DNA of 38,943 nucleotides, taken from assembly GCA_021297975.1 (NCBI GenBank), contig JAJTHO010000053.1:1-38943 (forward strand), in the 5' to 3' direction. The DNA comes from Alphaproteobacteria bacterium. Lineage in GTDB: Bacteria > Pseudomonadota > Alphaproteobacteria > JAJTHO01. The notes beneath the pieces are model-generated. The model had not been told where the DNA came from and ran no database searches. It saw nothing but the letters and a program-made list of their open reading frames with translations. Below are positions 1-7,317 of this stretch, in pieces. Numbering within the stretch: position 1 is the first letter of the stretch; every line of letters starts with the position of its first letter. The position numbers and the translations under genes were made by a program.

Positions 1-1
1 A

Positions 2-145
2 TTAAATTACAGCGTTGTTATGCTGCAAAACGGGATGATCCAAGCAGACTTAACCTCCGCCGATAACGGTGCCGTGATTTCCACAACACTGAACGCAACG
101 GACAGAGCGGCCTTTGAAACCATGCTGGGCGTCTCCAACACCTGA
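2..145 (+). CDS. C-terminal fragment of an unknown protein
   Basis: An open frame enters from the left edge and ends at the TGA at 143-145, giving the last 47 residues of a protein (it ends in MLGVSNT). The fragment is polar, with no membrane segment and no motif I recognise. A strong rho-independent terminator starts 24 bases after the stop, which supports this being the real end of a rightward transcript. The 5' part and the function lie outside the window. Confidence 0.6.
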   Translation, partial: LNYSVVMLQNGMIQADLTSADNGAVISTTLNATDRAAFETMLGVSNT

Positions 146-169
146 CGCCCCACCCCTCCAACCCGCCTA

Positions 170-202
170 ACGGCGGCGGCATCCCCGCCGCCGTCTTTTT
201 TT
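170..202 (+). terminator. Rho-independent terminator
   Basis: A perfect 10-bp stem (ACGGCGGCGG at 170-179 pairing with CCGCCGCCGT at 185-194) with a 5-base loop is followed by C and seven T residues at 196-202. It sits just after the stop of the partial gene ending at 145 and before the ribosome-binding site of the next gene. Confidence 0.9.
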
Positions 203-255
203 GTGGTATCAACGATGCGGTTGCAGCGGTAAACAGGATGCACACAGGAGGCATC

Positions 256-981
256 ATGGCATTCATTCTTCGCATCCTTATTCTTTGCTTTTTAAGCGCG
301 GCTGTTTTTTCCAGCCCCGGCGTTGCCGCTTACCTGTCTAAAGGATTGAACCGCGCTGAGGCGCTGTATGAGGAGGCGGCAGCGCAATTTGATGTGGGGG
401 CATTGCAACGCGCCGGTGCGTTAACCTTGGCCGTCAAAGATGCGCATCCTTATAAAACGCAGCTGCTGTACGGTAAAATCAACACGCTGCTGGCGCAGCT
501 ATACTGGTATAACCTGCAAAAAACTGATGCCGCCGCGGCGGCGCAAACTGCACTGCTGGCGCTGAATCAGGCCTATAGCGATGCAGGGACGAACGACAAG
601 AATGATATTCGCTTTTATCGCAGCTATGCCAACGTTATTGCCAATAAAGTGGGCGGCGCCGCGCCCGTCACCAGCGCAATTACCAGCACTATGGGCTCAG
701 AAGACCTAGAGTATCTTGTTAAGGCCGAACCGAACGCAGAACGCACCCGTTATCTGGTGGCGCTGAATGATATTCATGGATCCAGCCGTAAACGCCGCGA
801 GGCCTGTACCCATTTTAAAACATTGCACGACGAGTTTTCGGATAACATGGCGTATCGAATATACTCACTGTATTGCCGCCGCGTTGAGGGCGATAAAGAA
901 GCCGCCGCCGAATTGGGAGAGATTCTGATGAAGCAGCCCTATAACGCGCTGGCGCGCTGGGCGCGGGGTCATAAGCCGTAA
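256..981 (+). CDS. Exported protein with TPR-like helical repeats, function unknown
   Basis: This encodes 241 residues. I chose the ATG at 256 because AGGAGG (246-251) lies just upstream; an upstream ATG at 238 lacks such a site. Residues 1 to about 25 form a typical signal peptide (basic start, hydrophobic core, PGVAA before the probable cleavage site), so the protein is probably periplasmic. The rest is rich in Ala, Leu and Tyr and looks alpha-helical, with spacing like tetratricopeptide repeats (for example AEALYEEAAAQFDVG, and EAAAELGEILMKQPYNALA at the C-terminus), but I see no clean canonical TPR. Two Cys (one in EACTHF, one in YCRRVE) lie in the C-terminal third. It converges with the permease gene, with only 4 bases between the stops. 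Protein binding is the likeliest role; nothing indicates an enzyme. Confidence 0.7.
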   Translation: MAFILRILILCFLSAAVFSSPGVAAYLSKGLNRAEALYEEAAAQFDVGALQRAGALTLAVKDAHPYKTQLLYGKINTLLAQLYWYNLQKTDAAAAAQTALLALNQAYSDAGTNDKNDIRFYRSYANVIANKVGGAAPVTSAITSTMGSEDLEYLVKAEPNAERTRYLVALNDIHGSSRKRREACTHFKTLHDEFSDNMAYRIYSLYCRRVEGDKEAAAELGEILMKQPYNALARWARGHKP

Positions 982-985
982 AGGG

Positions 986-1903
986 TTACACACCCAGCGG
1001 CAACACCAAGGGTATAAACAAAAGCGCCAGCAGCGTGCTCAGCAGCACCGCCGTTGCCACCTTTTCCGGATGCAGATTGACTTCCGTTGCAAAGGCAACC
1101 GTGTTCGCGGCCAGCGGCACAATCGCCAAAACCCACACCACCTGATGGCTGATGGCATCGAAAAAATGCAGCCAGTGTCTATCGGCGTAGAGCACGGCTA
1201 ACCCGAGCAGCGGCCAGAGGGCAAAGCGCTGAAAAAACACGCAGGCGGTGAATTTTATATCCACGGTAAAACGCTGAAGGGTTGATAGCCCTAACCCGAC
1301 AATCATCATCCCCAAAATCACATAGGCGCCGCGAATTTGCTCTAAAGAGGCGGTGATGGTTGCGCCCGCCTCAATGCCGATGGCGTTGACAACCAAACCC
1401 GCCGCAACGGCATAGAGCGTTGGCAAGCGCAGCAGCTTCTTAAGGCTTTCAGACACCGTATGCCGCCCGCGGGAAATCAAATAATACCCCACAACCGATT
1501 CAAACACCGTTATCCCCATCATGGCAAGGATGTAGACACCGAGCGTTTCTGCCCCGGCAACAGCCAGAAAAACCGGTACACCGAAATAGCCGGTGTTGCC
1601 CGTTCCGGCTGTTGAGGCAATCAGATAGCGGTGGGCATCGGTGTAAAATGGCCGCACGAGTTGAAAGGCAGCAGCGGTTATCAGCCCGGCCATGCAAAAC
1701 GTGACAACCGGTAATAGCAGATAGCGCATATCAAACGGCGCAACGCTTATAGAGCTAAAAAACATCAACGGCACAATCAGGAACAGCAGCATACGGGCGA
1801 TATCCTGGCGGTTAACCTTGAGCCAACGCCCGGCGAGAAAGCCGAGGAGGACATAGCCGTAGAGCGGCAGGAGGCGTTCGGCGAGGAGGAGGGATAAGTC
1901 CAT
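986..1903 (-). CDS. AEC-family membrane transporter (auxin efflux carrier-like permease)
   Basis: This encodes 305 residues beginning MDLSLLLAERLLP. It is almost entirely hydrophobic, with about ten predicted membrane segments in two halves. The motif GNTGYFGVP in the middle of the first half is characteristic of the AEC (auxin efflux carrier) family, and the C-terminal part (PLAANTVAFA, then a Leu-rich last helix) also fits. Known members export small organic anions; the substrate here cannot be told. The open frame continues 33 codons upstream, but that extension is translated from the dispersed repeat at 1926-2033, so I start at 1903. No strong ribosome-binding site is visible for this start. 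The gene stands alone. Confidence 0.85.
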   Translation of the reverse strand: MDLSLLLAERLLPLYGYVLLGFLAGRWLKVNRQDIARMLLFLIVPLMFFSSISVAPFDMRYLLLPVVTFCMAGLITAAAFQLVRPFYTDAHRYLIASTAGTGNTGYFGVPVFLAVAGAETLGVYILAMMGITVFESVVGYYLISRGRHTVSESLKKLLRLPTLYAVAAGLVVNAIGIEAGATITASLEQIRGAYVILGMMIVGLGLSTLQRFTVDIKFTACVFFQRFALWPLLGLAVLYADRHWLHFFDAISHQVVWVLAIVPLAANTVAFATEVNLHPEKVATAVLLSTLLALLFIPLVLPLGV

Positions 1904-1925
1904 ACGATTCCATTCAAAAAGTGAC

Positions 1926-2033
1926 GTCATCCCGACCAAAGCCGCTATGCGGCTGCGCGGAGGGATCTTTTTGTATCTAGAGGAGATATCTCCACTTCGC
2001 AAAACCTAACGGTTTTGCTTTGGTCGAGATGAC
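1926..2033 (+). repeat. Dispersed cloverleaf repeat, copy 1
   Basis: This 108-bp element begins GTCATCCCGACC and ends GGTCGAGATGAC, so the two ends are inverted repeats. Between them lie three smaller stem-loops: AGCCGC-tat-GCGGCT, a central arm around GGAGGGATC and GGAGATATCTCC, and CAAAACC-taac-GGTTTTG. It lies just upstream of the AEC permease gene, so it would be in that gene's 5' region. Three further copies are at 4508, 10226 and 20202. Confidence 0.85.
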
Positions 2034-2077
2034 CCACCTATCCATATCTGAAATTCTTACGTCGGTAGCGTTTGCCC

Positions 2078-2794
2078 CTACGCACTTTCCATACTGCCCA
2101 CTATCCGCCCCAACTGGCGAATCTCGGCGGCTTCTATCTGAATGGGCTGCTGCGGGTTGAGCTGATTCAAGGTGATATACTGCACATCGCGGCGCACAAA
2201 CTGCCCCAGCACCGCGCTATCGTTTTTCAAAATCAAACAGACAAAACACCCCGGCGTCACCGGGCGCGCGGCATTAACAAACAGCAAATCACCGGGGGTA
2301 TAGCGTGGCTCGAGCCGATTATCAGGGCAATACACCGCAAAAGCCTGACGCGAGGAGACCAGCGCCGACGGACGGGGAATATAGCTGACAGCTTCACGCA
2401 TGTGCTGCAACGTTCCGGTTAGCGCATCGACCATGCCGTACACCGGCAGCGGATCGAGCGCCTTTGTCGGCGTCGCCGTGCCCACGGGTAAATTATGATA
2501 GCGCGGCACGCCGCTTGCGTCATAGGCCATGGACACATTGTCGCGCAGCATCCCGCCCTCTACCGGCAACGAGGACGCAGGCGTTCCGGCGCAATCGAGC
2601 ATTTGCGACGCCTCAACCCCCAGCGCCCCGGCAATCCGCAGCAGCCAGTCAACCGTTAGGCGGCGTTCACCCTTTTCCAACTTGTCAATTTGCGACTTTG
2701 TCGTCCCCGCTTTTTCGGCAACAGTTTGCAAACTCATCCCTTTTTGGACACGAATTGCGCGTATAGTACCCGGACTCAGCATAGGGTTATGCAT
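2078..2794 (-). CDS. XRE-type repressor with S24 (LexA/CI-like) C-terminal domain
   Basis: This encodes 238 residues from the ATG at 2794; an ATG at 2782 and a TTG at 2800 are also possible and none has a good ribosome-binding site. Residues about 8-62 form a helix-turn-helix of the XRE/Cro type (LQTVAEKAGTTKSQIDKLEKG, then LTVDWLLRIAGALGV). The C-terminal half resembles the S24 fold of phage repressors (LEPRYTPGDLLFVN, then VTPGCFVCLIL). The position where self-cleaving members have Ser (GDSMEP) reads PDNRLEP here, so autoproteolysis is unlikely. It is probably a DNA-binding repressor dimerised by the C-terminal domain. It is transcribed away from two small genes, and a perfect palindrome between them (2841-2865) is the natural candidate for its operator and for autoregulation. 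Confidence 0.85.
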   Translation of the reverse strand: MHNPMLSPGTIRAIRVQKGMSLQTVAEKAGTTKSQIDKLEKGERRLTVDWLLRIAGALGVEASQMLDCAGTPASSLPVEGGMLRDNVSMAYDASGVPRYHNLPVGTATPTKALDPLPVYGMVDALTGTLQHMREAVSYIPRPSALVSSRQAFAVYCPDNRLEPRYTPGDLLFVNAARPVTPGCFVCLILKNDSAVLGQFVRRDVQYITLNQLNPQQPIQIEAAEIRQLGRIVGSMESA

Positions 2795-2835
2795 AGGCAA
2801 TACCGCAGTTTAGCGCAATATTTTTATGCACCCCC

Positions 2836-2872
2836 TTGACATTGTATCCATTTTCTGGATACAATAAGTCAA
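2836..2872. promoter_or_regulatory. Divergent promoters sharing a palindromic operator
   Basis: Rightward promoter: TTGACA (2836-2841), an 18-base spacer, TACAAT (2860-2865). A perfect inverted repeat, ATTGTATCC (2841-2849) and GGATACAAT (2857-2865) separated by 7 bases, covers the spacer and both hexamer edges. On the minus strand TTGACT (2872-2867) with TACAAT (2846-2841) gives a leftward promoter with a long 20-base spacer (GATACA at 18 bases is an alternative). A dimeric repressor bound here would block both promoters. The neighbouring XRE/S24 protein is the obvious candidate by position. Confidence 0.75.
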
Positions 2873-2919
2873 AATGGGTACGAACACGCACCCGACATAA
2901 AAGATTAAGGAGAGACATC

Positions 2920-3246
2920 ATGACCACGGCACACGCCGTTGCTGCGCCTTGTCGCGTTGACAACAGCCAAGAGTTGCAAGTAACACCAGAACATACATTA
3001 GTATGCATACCGCCGCTTGTTGAAAAGGCGCAACGCGTGTTGCGCAAAAGACTCCGCGTGGATGCGGCTAGCCGCTACATCCTCGATGGAGTACCGGTTA
3101 GTATTCGCGAAATTGTCACCGCTGCCAATGCTTTTATTGAGTATGAGGGCGGCACACTGCTGGCCTATCCCGGCCTCAACAGCCTGTATGACCGTGATGC
3201 GCCGCAAATGCGCGTTACGCAACGCATTACCAGCGCGCTGATTTAA
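2920..3246 (+). CDS. Small protein of unknown function controlled by the divergent repressor
   Basis: This encodes 108 residues, beginning MTTAHAVAAPCRVD. I chose the ATG at 2920 because AAGGAGA (2907-2913) precedes it by 6 bases and a good promoter lies about 50 bases further up; the in-frame ATG at 2836 overlaps the promoter itself and is rejected. I do not recognise the protein. It is soluble, with a basic middle (EKAQRVLRKRLRVDAASR) and no signal peptide. It shares its promoter with the next gene (30 bases downstream), and both face the XRE/S24 repressor, so it is probably expressed only when that repressor lets go. Confidence 0.7.
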   Translation: MTTAHAVAAPCRVDNSQELQVTPEHTLVCIPPLVEKAQRVLRKRLRVDAASRYILDGVPVSIREIVTAANAFIEYEGGTLLAYPGLNSLYDRDAPQMRVTQRITSALI

Positions 3247-3276
3247 CAAAGCAATCACCCACACGAAGAGATTTTT

Positions 3277-3708
3277 ATGACACTGAACAATCCCCTCCAA
3301 TACTGGAGCGGCGACGAGGTTGCCGCGTATCTTATTGAAGCCGCCGACACGCTGCGCCGTTTGCCCCGCGTGCGGCTGGAATCGAAACAAAGCAGCTGGC
3401 CGGATGTGGTGCGCACCGCATCCGAGCTGTGGGTCGGCGAGCCGCACGCCAAAAACCGCACCGCGCCGCCCTCACCCCGTGCGATTGACCGGATGGATGT
3501 GGTCTTGACGTGGCTGTTGCCGCTGAGCTTTGAACAGCGGCGCATTTTGTGGGCGCGGAGCTGCGGCATTCCCTGGCGAAAACTGGAAGATATTGATGGC
3601 CGCAGCCATATGACGCTTAGAAAAGTGTATAACGAGGGGCTGGATACGCTGCTGCGCTTGCTCAACAGCTATCCCGAAGCGCCGAAAAAGAAGCTTATTG
3701 CCGGTTAG
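3277..3708 (+). CDS. DUF6362-like protein with a helix-turn-helix-like C-terminal half
   Basis: This encodes 143 residues, with a GAAGAG ribosome-binding site at 3265-3270. The pattern AADTLRRLP, then WPDVVRTASELW, then PPSPRAIDRMDVVLTWL, then RRILWARSCGIPWRKLEDIDG resembles, from memory, the alphaproteobacterial family DUF6362, which is often seen among phage-related genes. The stretch at about residues 87-125 (FEQRRILWARSCGIPWRKLE onward) looks like a sigma-region-4 type helix-turn-helix, so DNA binding is possible but not shown. It is the second gene after the palindromic operator. Its TAG stop overlaps the TAA stop of the converging next gene by 4 bases. Confidence 0.65.
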   Translation: MTLNNPLQYWSGDEVAAYLIEAADTLRRLPRVRLESKQSSWPDVVRTASELWVGEPHAKNRTAPPSPRAIDRMDVVLTWLLPLSFEQRRILWARSCGIPWRKLEDIDGRSHMTLRKVYNEGLDTLLRLLNSYPEAPKKKLIAG

Positions 3709-4418
3709 CTGTCTGACAACACATGGTAATAGACATACTGCTGGTCGCTGGTGCGGACACACAAAAACGGCTGGCCTTTCGGCATGTAGGCTTCCTCGCG
3801 TAGGTCTAAATCCGCGCTGGTTGTGATGAAATCGGCAGCGGCTTTGCCCACTGGGGGTATCGCGCTCTCGACGCCGCTGAGACCGAGGCGCTGGTTGATA
3901 AAGCGGCAGACGTTGCTGCTGATACCGGTCAGGACGAGTACGCGATCCGCGCCCTGCTCACTGCCCACACCGGGCAGAAGAGTGCGGCCATTACCCTCAA
4001 GCGCCGCGGTGCGGTATATCCACGCGGCATCGGCATGGCTTGCTACATTACTGTCAAACGCATCAGCAGCCGGATCCACCGAGCGCAACCCGACAAAGCC
4101 TTTCGGATTGAAAATGTTGTTTTCGCTGCTGTATTCTGGGGCATTAACACTAGCCACAAACAGCACGTCCCCGGCATCAATGCCGGCAATCTGCATCCGG
4201 TCAATGCCAAGGCGCAGCGCATTGCCGAACTGGGTAAGCTGGGAGCTGGCTATCAACTCATTTTCTAAGCGGGCGGAGCGGCTGGGATGGCCTGTTTGCG
4301 TTACCGCATAGGACAGCCCGGCAAACAGCACAATCGCAAGGAGAATGAGGAACAGCGCATTGCCGCGCTCATCTTTTGAGAAGAGAGAGAGGGTCTGACC
4401 AAGACGTGTTGTGCGCAT
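3705..4418 (-). CDS. Single-helix, pseudopilin-like membrane protein
   Basis: This encodes 238 residues from the ATG at 4418; GGGGA lies about 5 bases upstream. The open frame extends 22 codons further up, but no site supports that start. After a short basic N-terminus comes DERGNALFLILLAIVLFAG, a hydrophobic helix at about residues 17-40 preceded by a charged E-R-G-N. This is the layout of pseudopilins and of TadE-like proteins, although the classical prepilin cleavage motif is not clear. The rest (about 195 residues) is polar and would be extracytoplasmic; it has two Cys (VCRFIN and LCVRTS). The last residues SDQQYVYYHVLSDS look like a beta hairpin. Function unknown; it might serve the Tad system encoded 25 kb away, but that is only a guess. 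Confidence 0.7.
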   Translation of the reverse strand: MRTTRLGQTLSLFSKDERGNALFLILLAIVLFAGLSYAVTQTGHPSRSARLENELIASSQLTQFGNALRLGIDRMQIAGIDAGDVLFVASVNAPEYSSENNIFNPKGFVGLRSVDPAADAFDSNVASHADAAWIYRTAALEGNGRTLLPGVGSEQGADRVLVLTGISSNVCRFINQRLGLSGVESAIPPVGKAAADFITTSADLDLREEAYMPKGQPFLCVRTSDQQYVYYHVLSDS

Positions 4419-4507
4419 AAAATCCCCAACCGATACAGTTTGTTGATTGGAGTGTGGGGGAAAATGGTAAAGATTTCGTATCACTTAGCATAAGCCAGCA
4501 GATAAGC

Positions 4508-4614
4508 GTCATATCGAGCGCGGCAAGGCCATGCCTTGAAGCGTCGAGATATCTCCTTGCATTTTAAGGGAGATCCCTCCACGCAGCCGCTGTCGCGGCC
4601 TTGGTCGGGATGAC
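4508..4614 (-). repeat. Dispersed cloverleaf repeat, copy 2 (inverted)
   Basis: This 107-bp element is in the opposite orientation to copy 1: read on the minus strand it begins GTCATCCCGACCAAGG and ends CGATATGAC. Its arms are GCCGC-gaca-GCGGC, a central arm with GGGATCTCCC and GGAGATATC, and CAAGGC-cat-GCCTTG. It lies between the start of the pseudopilin-like gene and the start of the hybrid kinase gene. Of the four copies, its last arm is the most divergent. Confidence 0.8.
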
Positions 4615-4685
4615 ACCCTTTTTAAAAATAGACTAACGGCACACCGTAATAGAGTGTTTACCTCAGCCTGCTAGAGTCCTAGGCT

Positions 4686-7022
4686 ATGACGATGGATTTT
4701 GATAACAACGAGGCGGCCTTAAACGCACACCCACTGTGCCGCGTGGCGTTGCCGCTTGTAAATCCGCCGGGGCTTTTGGGCAATGAGGCCTTTCGAGCGC
4801 TTTTTTTCAACGGAAAAAGCCCGCAGGATAGTCCGGAAACAGCCTGGCCAGCGCCGCTCTTGGATTTATTAACAGACAGCCAACACAAAACAAACGCCCA
4901 CTGGCATGTTGATTTATATTGGGATAACAAGACCTGGCGCGTTTATAGCCAAAAGGTGGAGACGCCCGCGCCCTATCTCAGCTGGTTGTTTACCGATGTC
5001 TCTGATTTACAGAAAGCCGCGCACGACGCGCACAATCTCAGCGAGATGAAATCCCTGTTTCTAGCGACGATGAGCCATGAAATACGCACACCGCTGCAAC
5101 CGATATACGGTCTGCTCGAAATCATGAGCCAGCAAACCAATGACCCGGAACTACTTGATACCATTGGCGCAGCGCGCACCTCGGCATCCCAACTGCTGCT
5201 TATCCTGGATGATGTGCTGGATTTGGCAAAAGTTGATGCGGGGAAGATGGAGCTTGATCGCTTTGAAGTGCCGCTGCGCACCCTGATTGACGGCGTGGTC
5301 ACAACTCTTGGCGGCAAGGCACGGGAAAAGAATATTCGCCTTGAATACACAACCAGCAATGATGTTCCCGCGGTGGTACAGGGCGATCCGAAACGGCTGC
5401 GGCAAGTGCTACTTAATCTTACCAGTAACGCGCTGAAATTCACCAGCACCGGTTCGGTACAGATACGCGTGAGCGCAACACCCTTGCCGGGAGATAGGAA
5501 CACACTGATCCGCTTTGAAGTGATTGACACCGGCGTGGGTTTATCTTCTGAGCAGCAGGTTGAATTGTTTAATCCGTTTCATCAGGCGGATCGCGCCTTA
5601 TCGCGGAAACTGGGCGGCACGGGATTGGGGCTATCGATTTGCGCCCGGCTGGTTGAGCTGTTTGGCGGACACATTGGCGTTGAAAGCACCCTGGGCAAAG
5701 GCAGCACATTCTGGTTTACCCTACCCACCCAAGCCGTGACCACTGATATTGCCATTGCCAGCCAGCAGACACCGGATTTATCGGGTTTGCTGATTTTATC
5801 CGTGGAAGATCACCCGCAGGGAGCAAAATCGATTCAATTGTCGCTGGAATCAATGGGCGCAACAGTTGATAGCGTTGGCACTAGCGAAGACGCGATACAC
5901 CATCTTACACAGCAACGCTATGACATTGCGATTGTTGACCAAGGTTTACCCGATGGCGACGGCCTCGCCCTGATGCGCGCTGCGGCGAAGCAAAACGCTG
6001 GCTTGGGTCTCATTCTTTATACCGTTTTTGATACGCCGGAGATTCAGCAATCCTTAAAAACCATCGGCGGGCGGTATCTATCAAAACCCGCCAGCCGCCT
6101 CGGGCTTGGCCAAACCATCGCCGAGATTGCCTTAAAAGTGCATTACAATCCGGCGGCAAGCCGCCGCGTTCTGTTTATTGAGGACACACCGTCCATTCGG
6201 GATGTGCTGCAGCGCCAGCTGAAATTTTTAGACTTTACTGATTATGACATGTGCGAAAGTGGCGCTGAGGCGTTTGAACTGCTTGAGAAAAATACTTACG
6301 GTTTGATTATCTGTGATTTGCATATGCCGGATATGGATGGGTTTGAGGTTGTTCGGCGTATTCTGGCCGCGCCCGCACTGGCTGATACTCCGGTTATTGC
6401 ATTGACGGCGGATGTGACGGTGTCGCAAGGACGGCTTTACAGCAAGCACGGCTTTCGCGAATACCTGTTGAAGCCGATTAGTGTTGACCAGCTGCGCCGG
6501 GTATTGGTGCGTTGGGGTATTTTGATGAGCGGAAAACCCGCGGAAAAGCCGCAGCCTCAACAACAACTTCCCTCGTTAAAACACCTCAATCTAAGTGCGT
6601 TGCAACAGCATTACGGCCGGCTGGATGATGAGGTGCTGCGCAGCCTGCAACTTTTTGTGCGCTTGTCCGGCGCAATGCTCTCTGAATTGCGCCGGGGAGT
6701 TACCGAACAGAACACCTATATTGTGCGCAGTGTTGCCCACAGCCTGAAAGGCAGCGCGCTGATAGCGCAGTGTTTAGCGCTGGCGAATTTGGCCGGGGAT
6801 TTACAACAGCGCGCCGCAGAAGGCTCACTGGAATACGAGGGACTGCCTGAAAAAATCGCGCTAGAGCTGGAAAACATCAGTTTAGAGGTTGCGGGACTTA
6901 ATATGGAAACGATTAATGTCCTGCTTGCCGCAGCAACGCCGCATACGGCGCCGGAACCGGCACGGCCGACAGCCGCCCCTGTTTCAATAACAGGAAATCC
7001 GGGAACAAACCAGACTGCTTGA
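4686..7022 (+). CDS. Hybrid sensor histidine kinase (HisKA-HATPase-REC-REC-HPt)
   Basis: This encodes 778 residues and has no membrane segment, so it is probably cytoplasmic. Residues 1-105 may be a PAS-like sensor, ending in the typical WLFTDVSDLQKA linker. HisKA carries the phospho-acceptor H131 (MSHEIRTPLQ). The HATPase has N247 (LLNLTSNALKF), DTGVGL at 281 and GTGLGL at 311. Receiver 1 (about 368-485) has D418 and K467. Receiver 2 (about 494-608) has acidic E499/D500, phospho-acceptor D544 (CDLHMPDMDG) and K596. HPt (about 632-735) has H685 (AHSLKGSA). All parts needed for a full intramolecular His-Asp-His relay are present. The start may be ATG 4686 or 4692; no clear ribosome-binding site is seen. 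The last 40 residues are low-complexity and overlap the converging EVE gene by 110 bases. No partner regulator is adjacent; the separate receiver and HPt proteins at 13.2-14.7 kb are candidates. Confidence 0.9.
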   Translation: MTMDFDNNEAALNAHPLCRVALPLVNPPGLLGNEAFRALFFNGKSPQDSPETAWPAPLLDLLTDSQHKTNAHWHVDLYWDNKTWRVYSQKVETPAPYLSWLFTDVSDLQKAAHDAHNLSEMKSLFLATMSHEIRTPLQPIYGLLEIMSQQTNDPELLDTIGAARTSASQLLLILDDVLDLAKVDAGKMELDRFEVPLRTLIDGVVTTLGGKAREKNIRLEYTTSNDVPAVVQGDPKRLRQVLLNLTSNALKFTSTGSVQIRVSATPLPGDRNTLIRFEVIDTGVGLSSEQQVELFNPFHQADRALSRKLGGTGLGLSICARLVELFGGHIGVESTLGKGSTFWFTLPTQAVTTDIAIASQQTPDLSGLLILSVEDHPQGAKSIQLSLESMGATVDSVGTSEDAIHHLTQQRYDIAIVDQGLPDGDGLALMRAAAKQNAGLGLILYTVFDTPEIQQSLKTIGGRYLSKPASRLGLGQTIAEIALKVHYNPAASRRVLFIEDTPSIRDVLQRQLKFLDFTDYDMCESGAEAFELLEKNTYGLIICDLHMPDMDGFEVVRRILAAPALADTPVIALTADVTVSQGRLYSKHGFREYLLKPISVDQLRRVLVRWGILMSGKPAEKPQPQQQLPSLKHLNLSALQQHYGRLDDEVLRSLQLFVRLSGAMLSELRRGVTEQNTYIVRSVAHSLKGSALIAQCLALANLAGDLQQRAAEGSLEYEGLPEKIALELENISLEVAGLNMETINVLLAAATPHTAPEPARPTAAPVSITGNPGTNQTA

Positions 7023-7317
7023 TAAACTCCAGCGTCACTGGGGTTTTAAACGGCTTTTCGACTTTTAAATCGACGCAAACAAACACGCCGTCCGCATCGC
7101 CCGGATCGGGATAGGCGGTGCGGGTTATTGTCGCCGTGCCCATGATGCGGCGCTCGCCGCCGGTGTGGTAGATGAACGCGCAATCCCCCACCTGCATGGC
7201 TTTGAGGAAATTGGCCGCCTGATAATTGCGAATCCCGTCCCAGCGCGTTGCGCCGTCGCGGGTTAAATCAGAAAAAGAATAGACATCCGGTTCGGATTTT
7301 AACAGCCATGTGTTCAT
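6913..7317 (-). CDS. EVE domain protein
   Basis: This encodes 134 residues. The start MNTWLLKSEPDVYSFSDL followed by WDGIRNYQAANFL is the signature of the EVE domain, a PUA-like fold thought to read modified bases in DNA or RNA. VGDCAFIYHTG and the central beta strands (GTATITRTAYPDP) also match. Usual bacterial single-domain members are about 135-155 residues, so the length is normal. It is the last gene of a tight leftward group with gpsA and tsaD: its ATG overlaps the gpsA stop in an ATGA, implying translational coupling. Its 3' end overlaps the hybrid kinase gene by 110 bases on the other strand. Confidence 0.9.
   Translation of the reverse strand: MNTWLLKSEPDVYSFSDLTRDGATRWDGIRNYQAANFLKAMQVGDCAFIYHTGGERRIMGTATITRTAYPDPGDADGVFVCVDLKVEKPFKTPVTLEFIKQSGLFPDFLLLKQGRLSAVPVPAPYAALLRQAGH

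Noticed and set aside
1904..2002. N-terminal extension of the AEC permease frame
   Set aside because: These 33 codons are translated from the dispersed repeat at 1926-2033; the conserved protein begins at the ATG at 1903.
2078..2794. LexA itself
   Set aside because: The N-terminus is an XRE-type helix-turn-helix, not the winged helix of LexA, and the cleavage and catalytic residues are missing.
2836..2919. Earlier start of the 108-residue protein
   Set aside because: The frame is open from 2836, but that ATG lies inside the promoter and operator; AAGGAGA precedes the ATG at 2920.
2078..3708. A prophage
   Set aside because: A repressor-like gene and a DUF6362-like gene are suggestive, but there is no integrase, structural gene, attachment repeat or tRNA junction around them.
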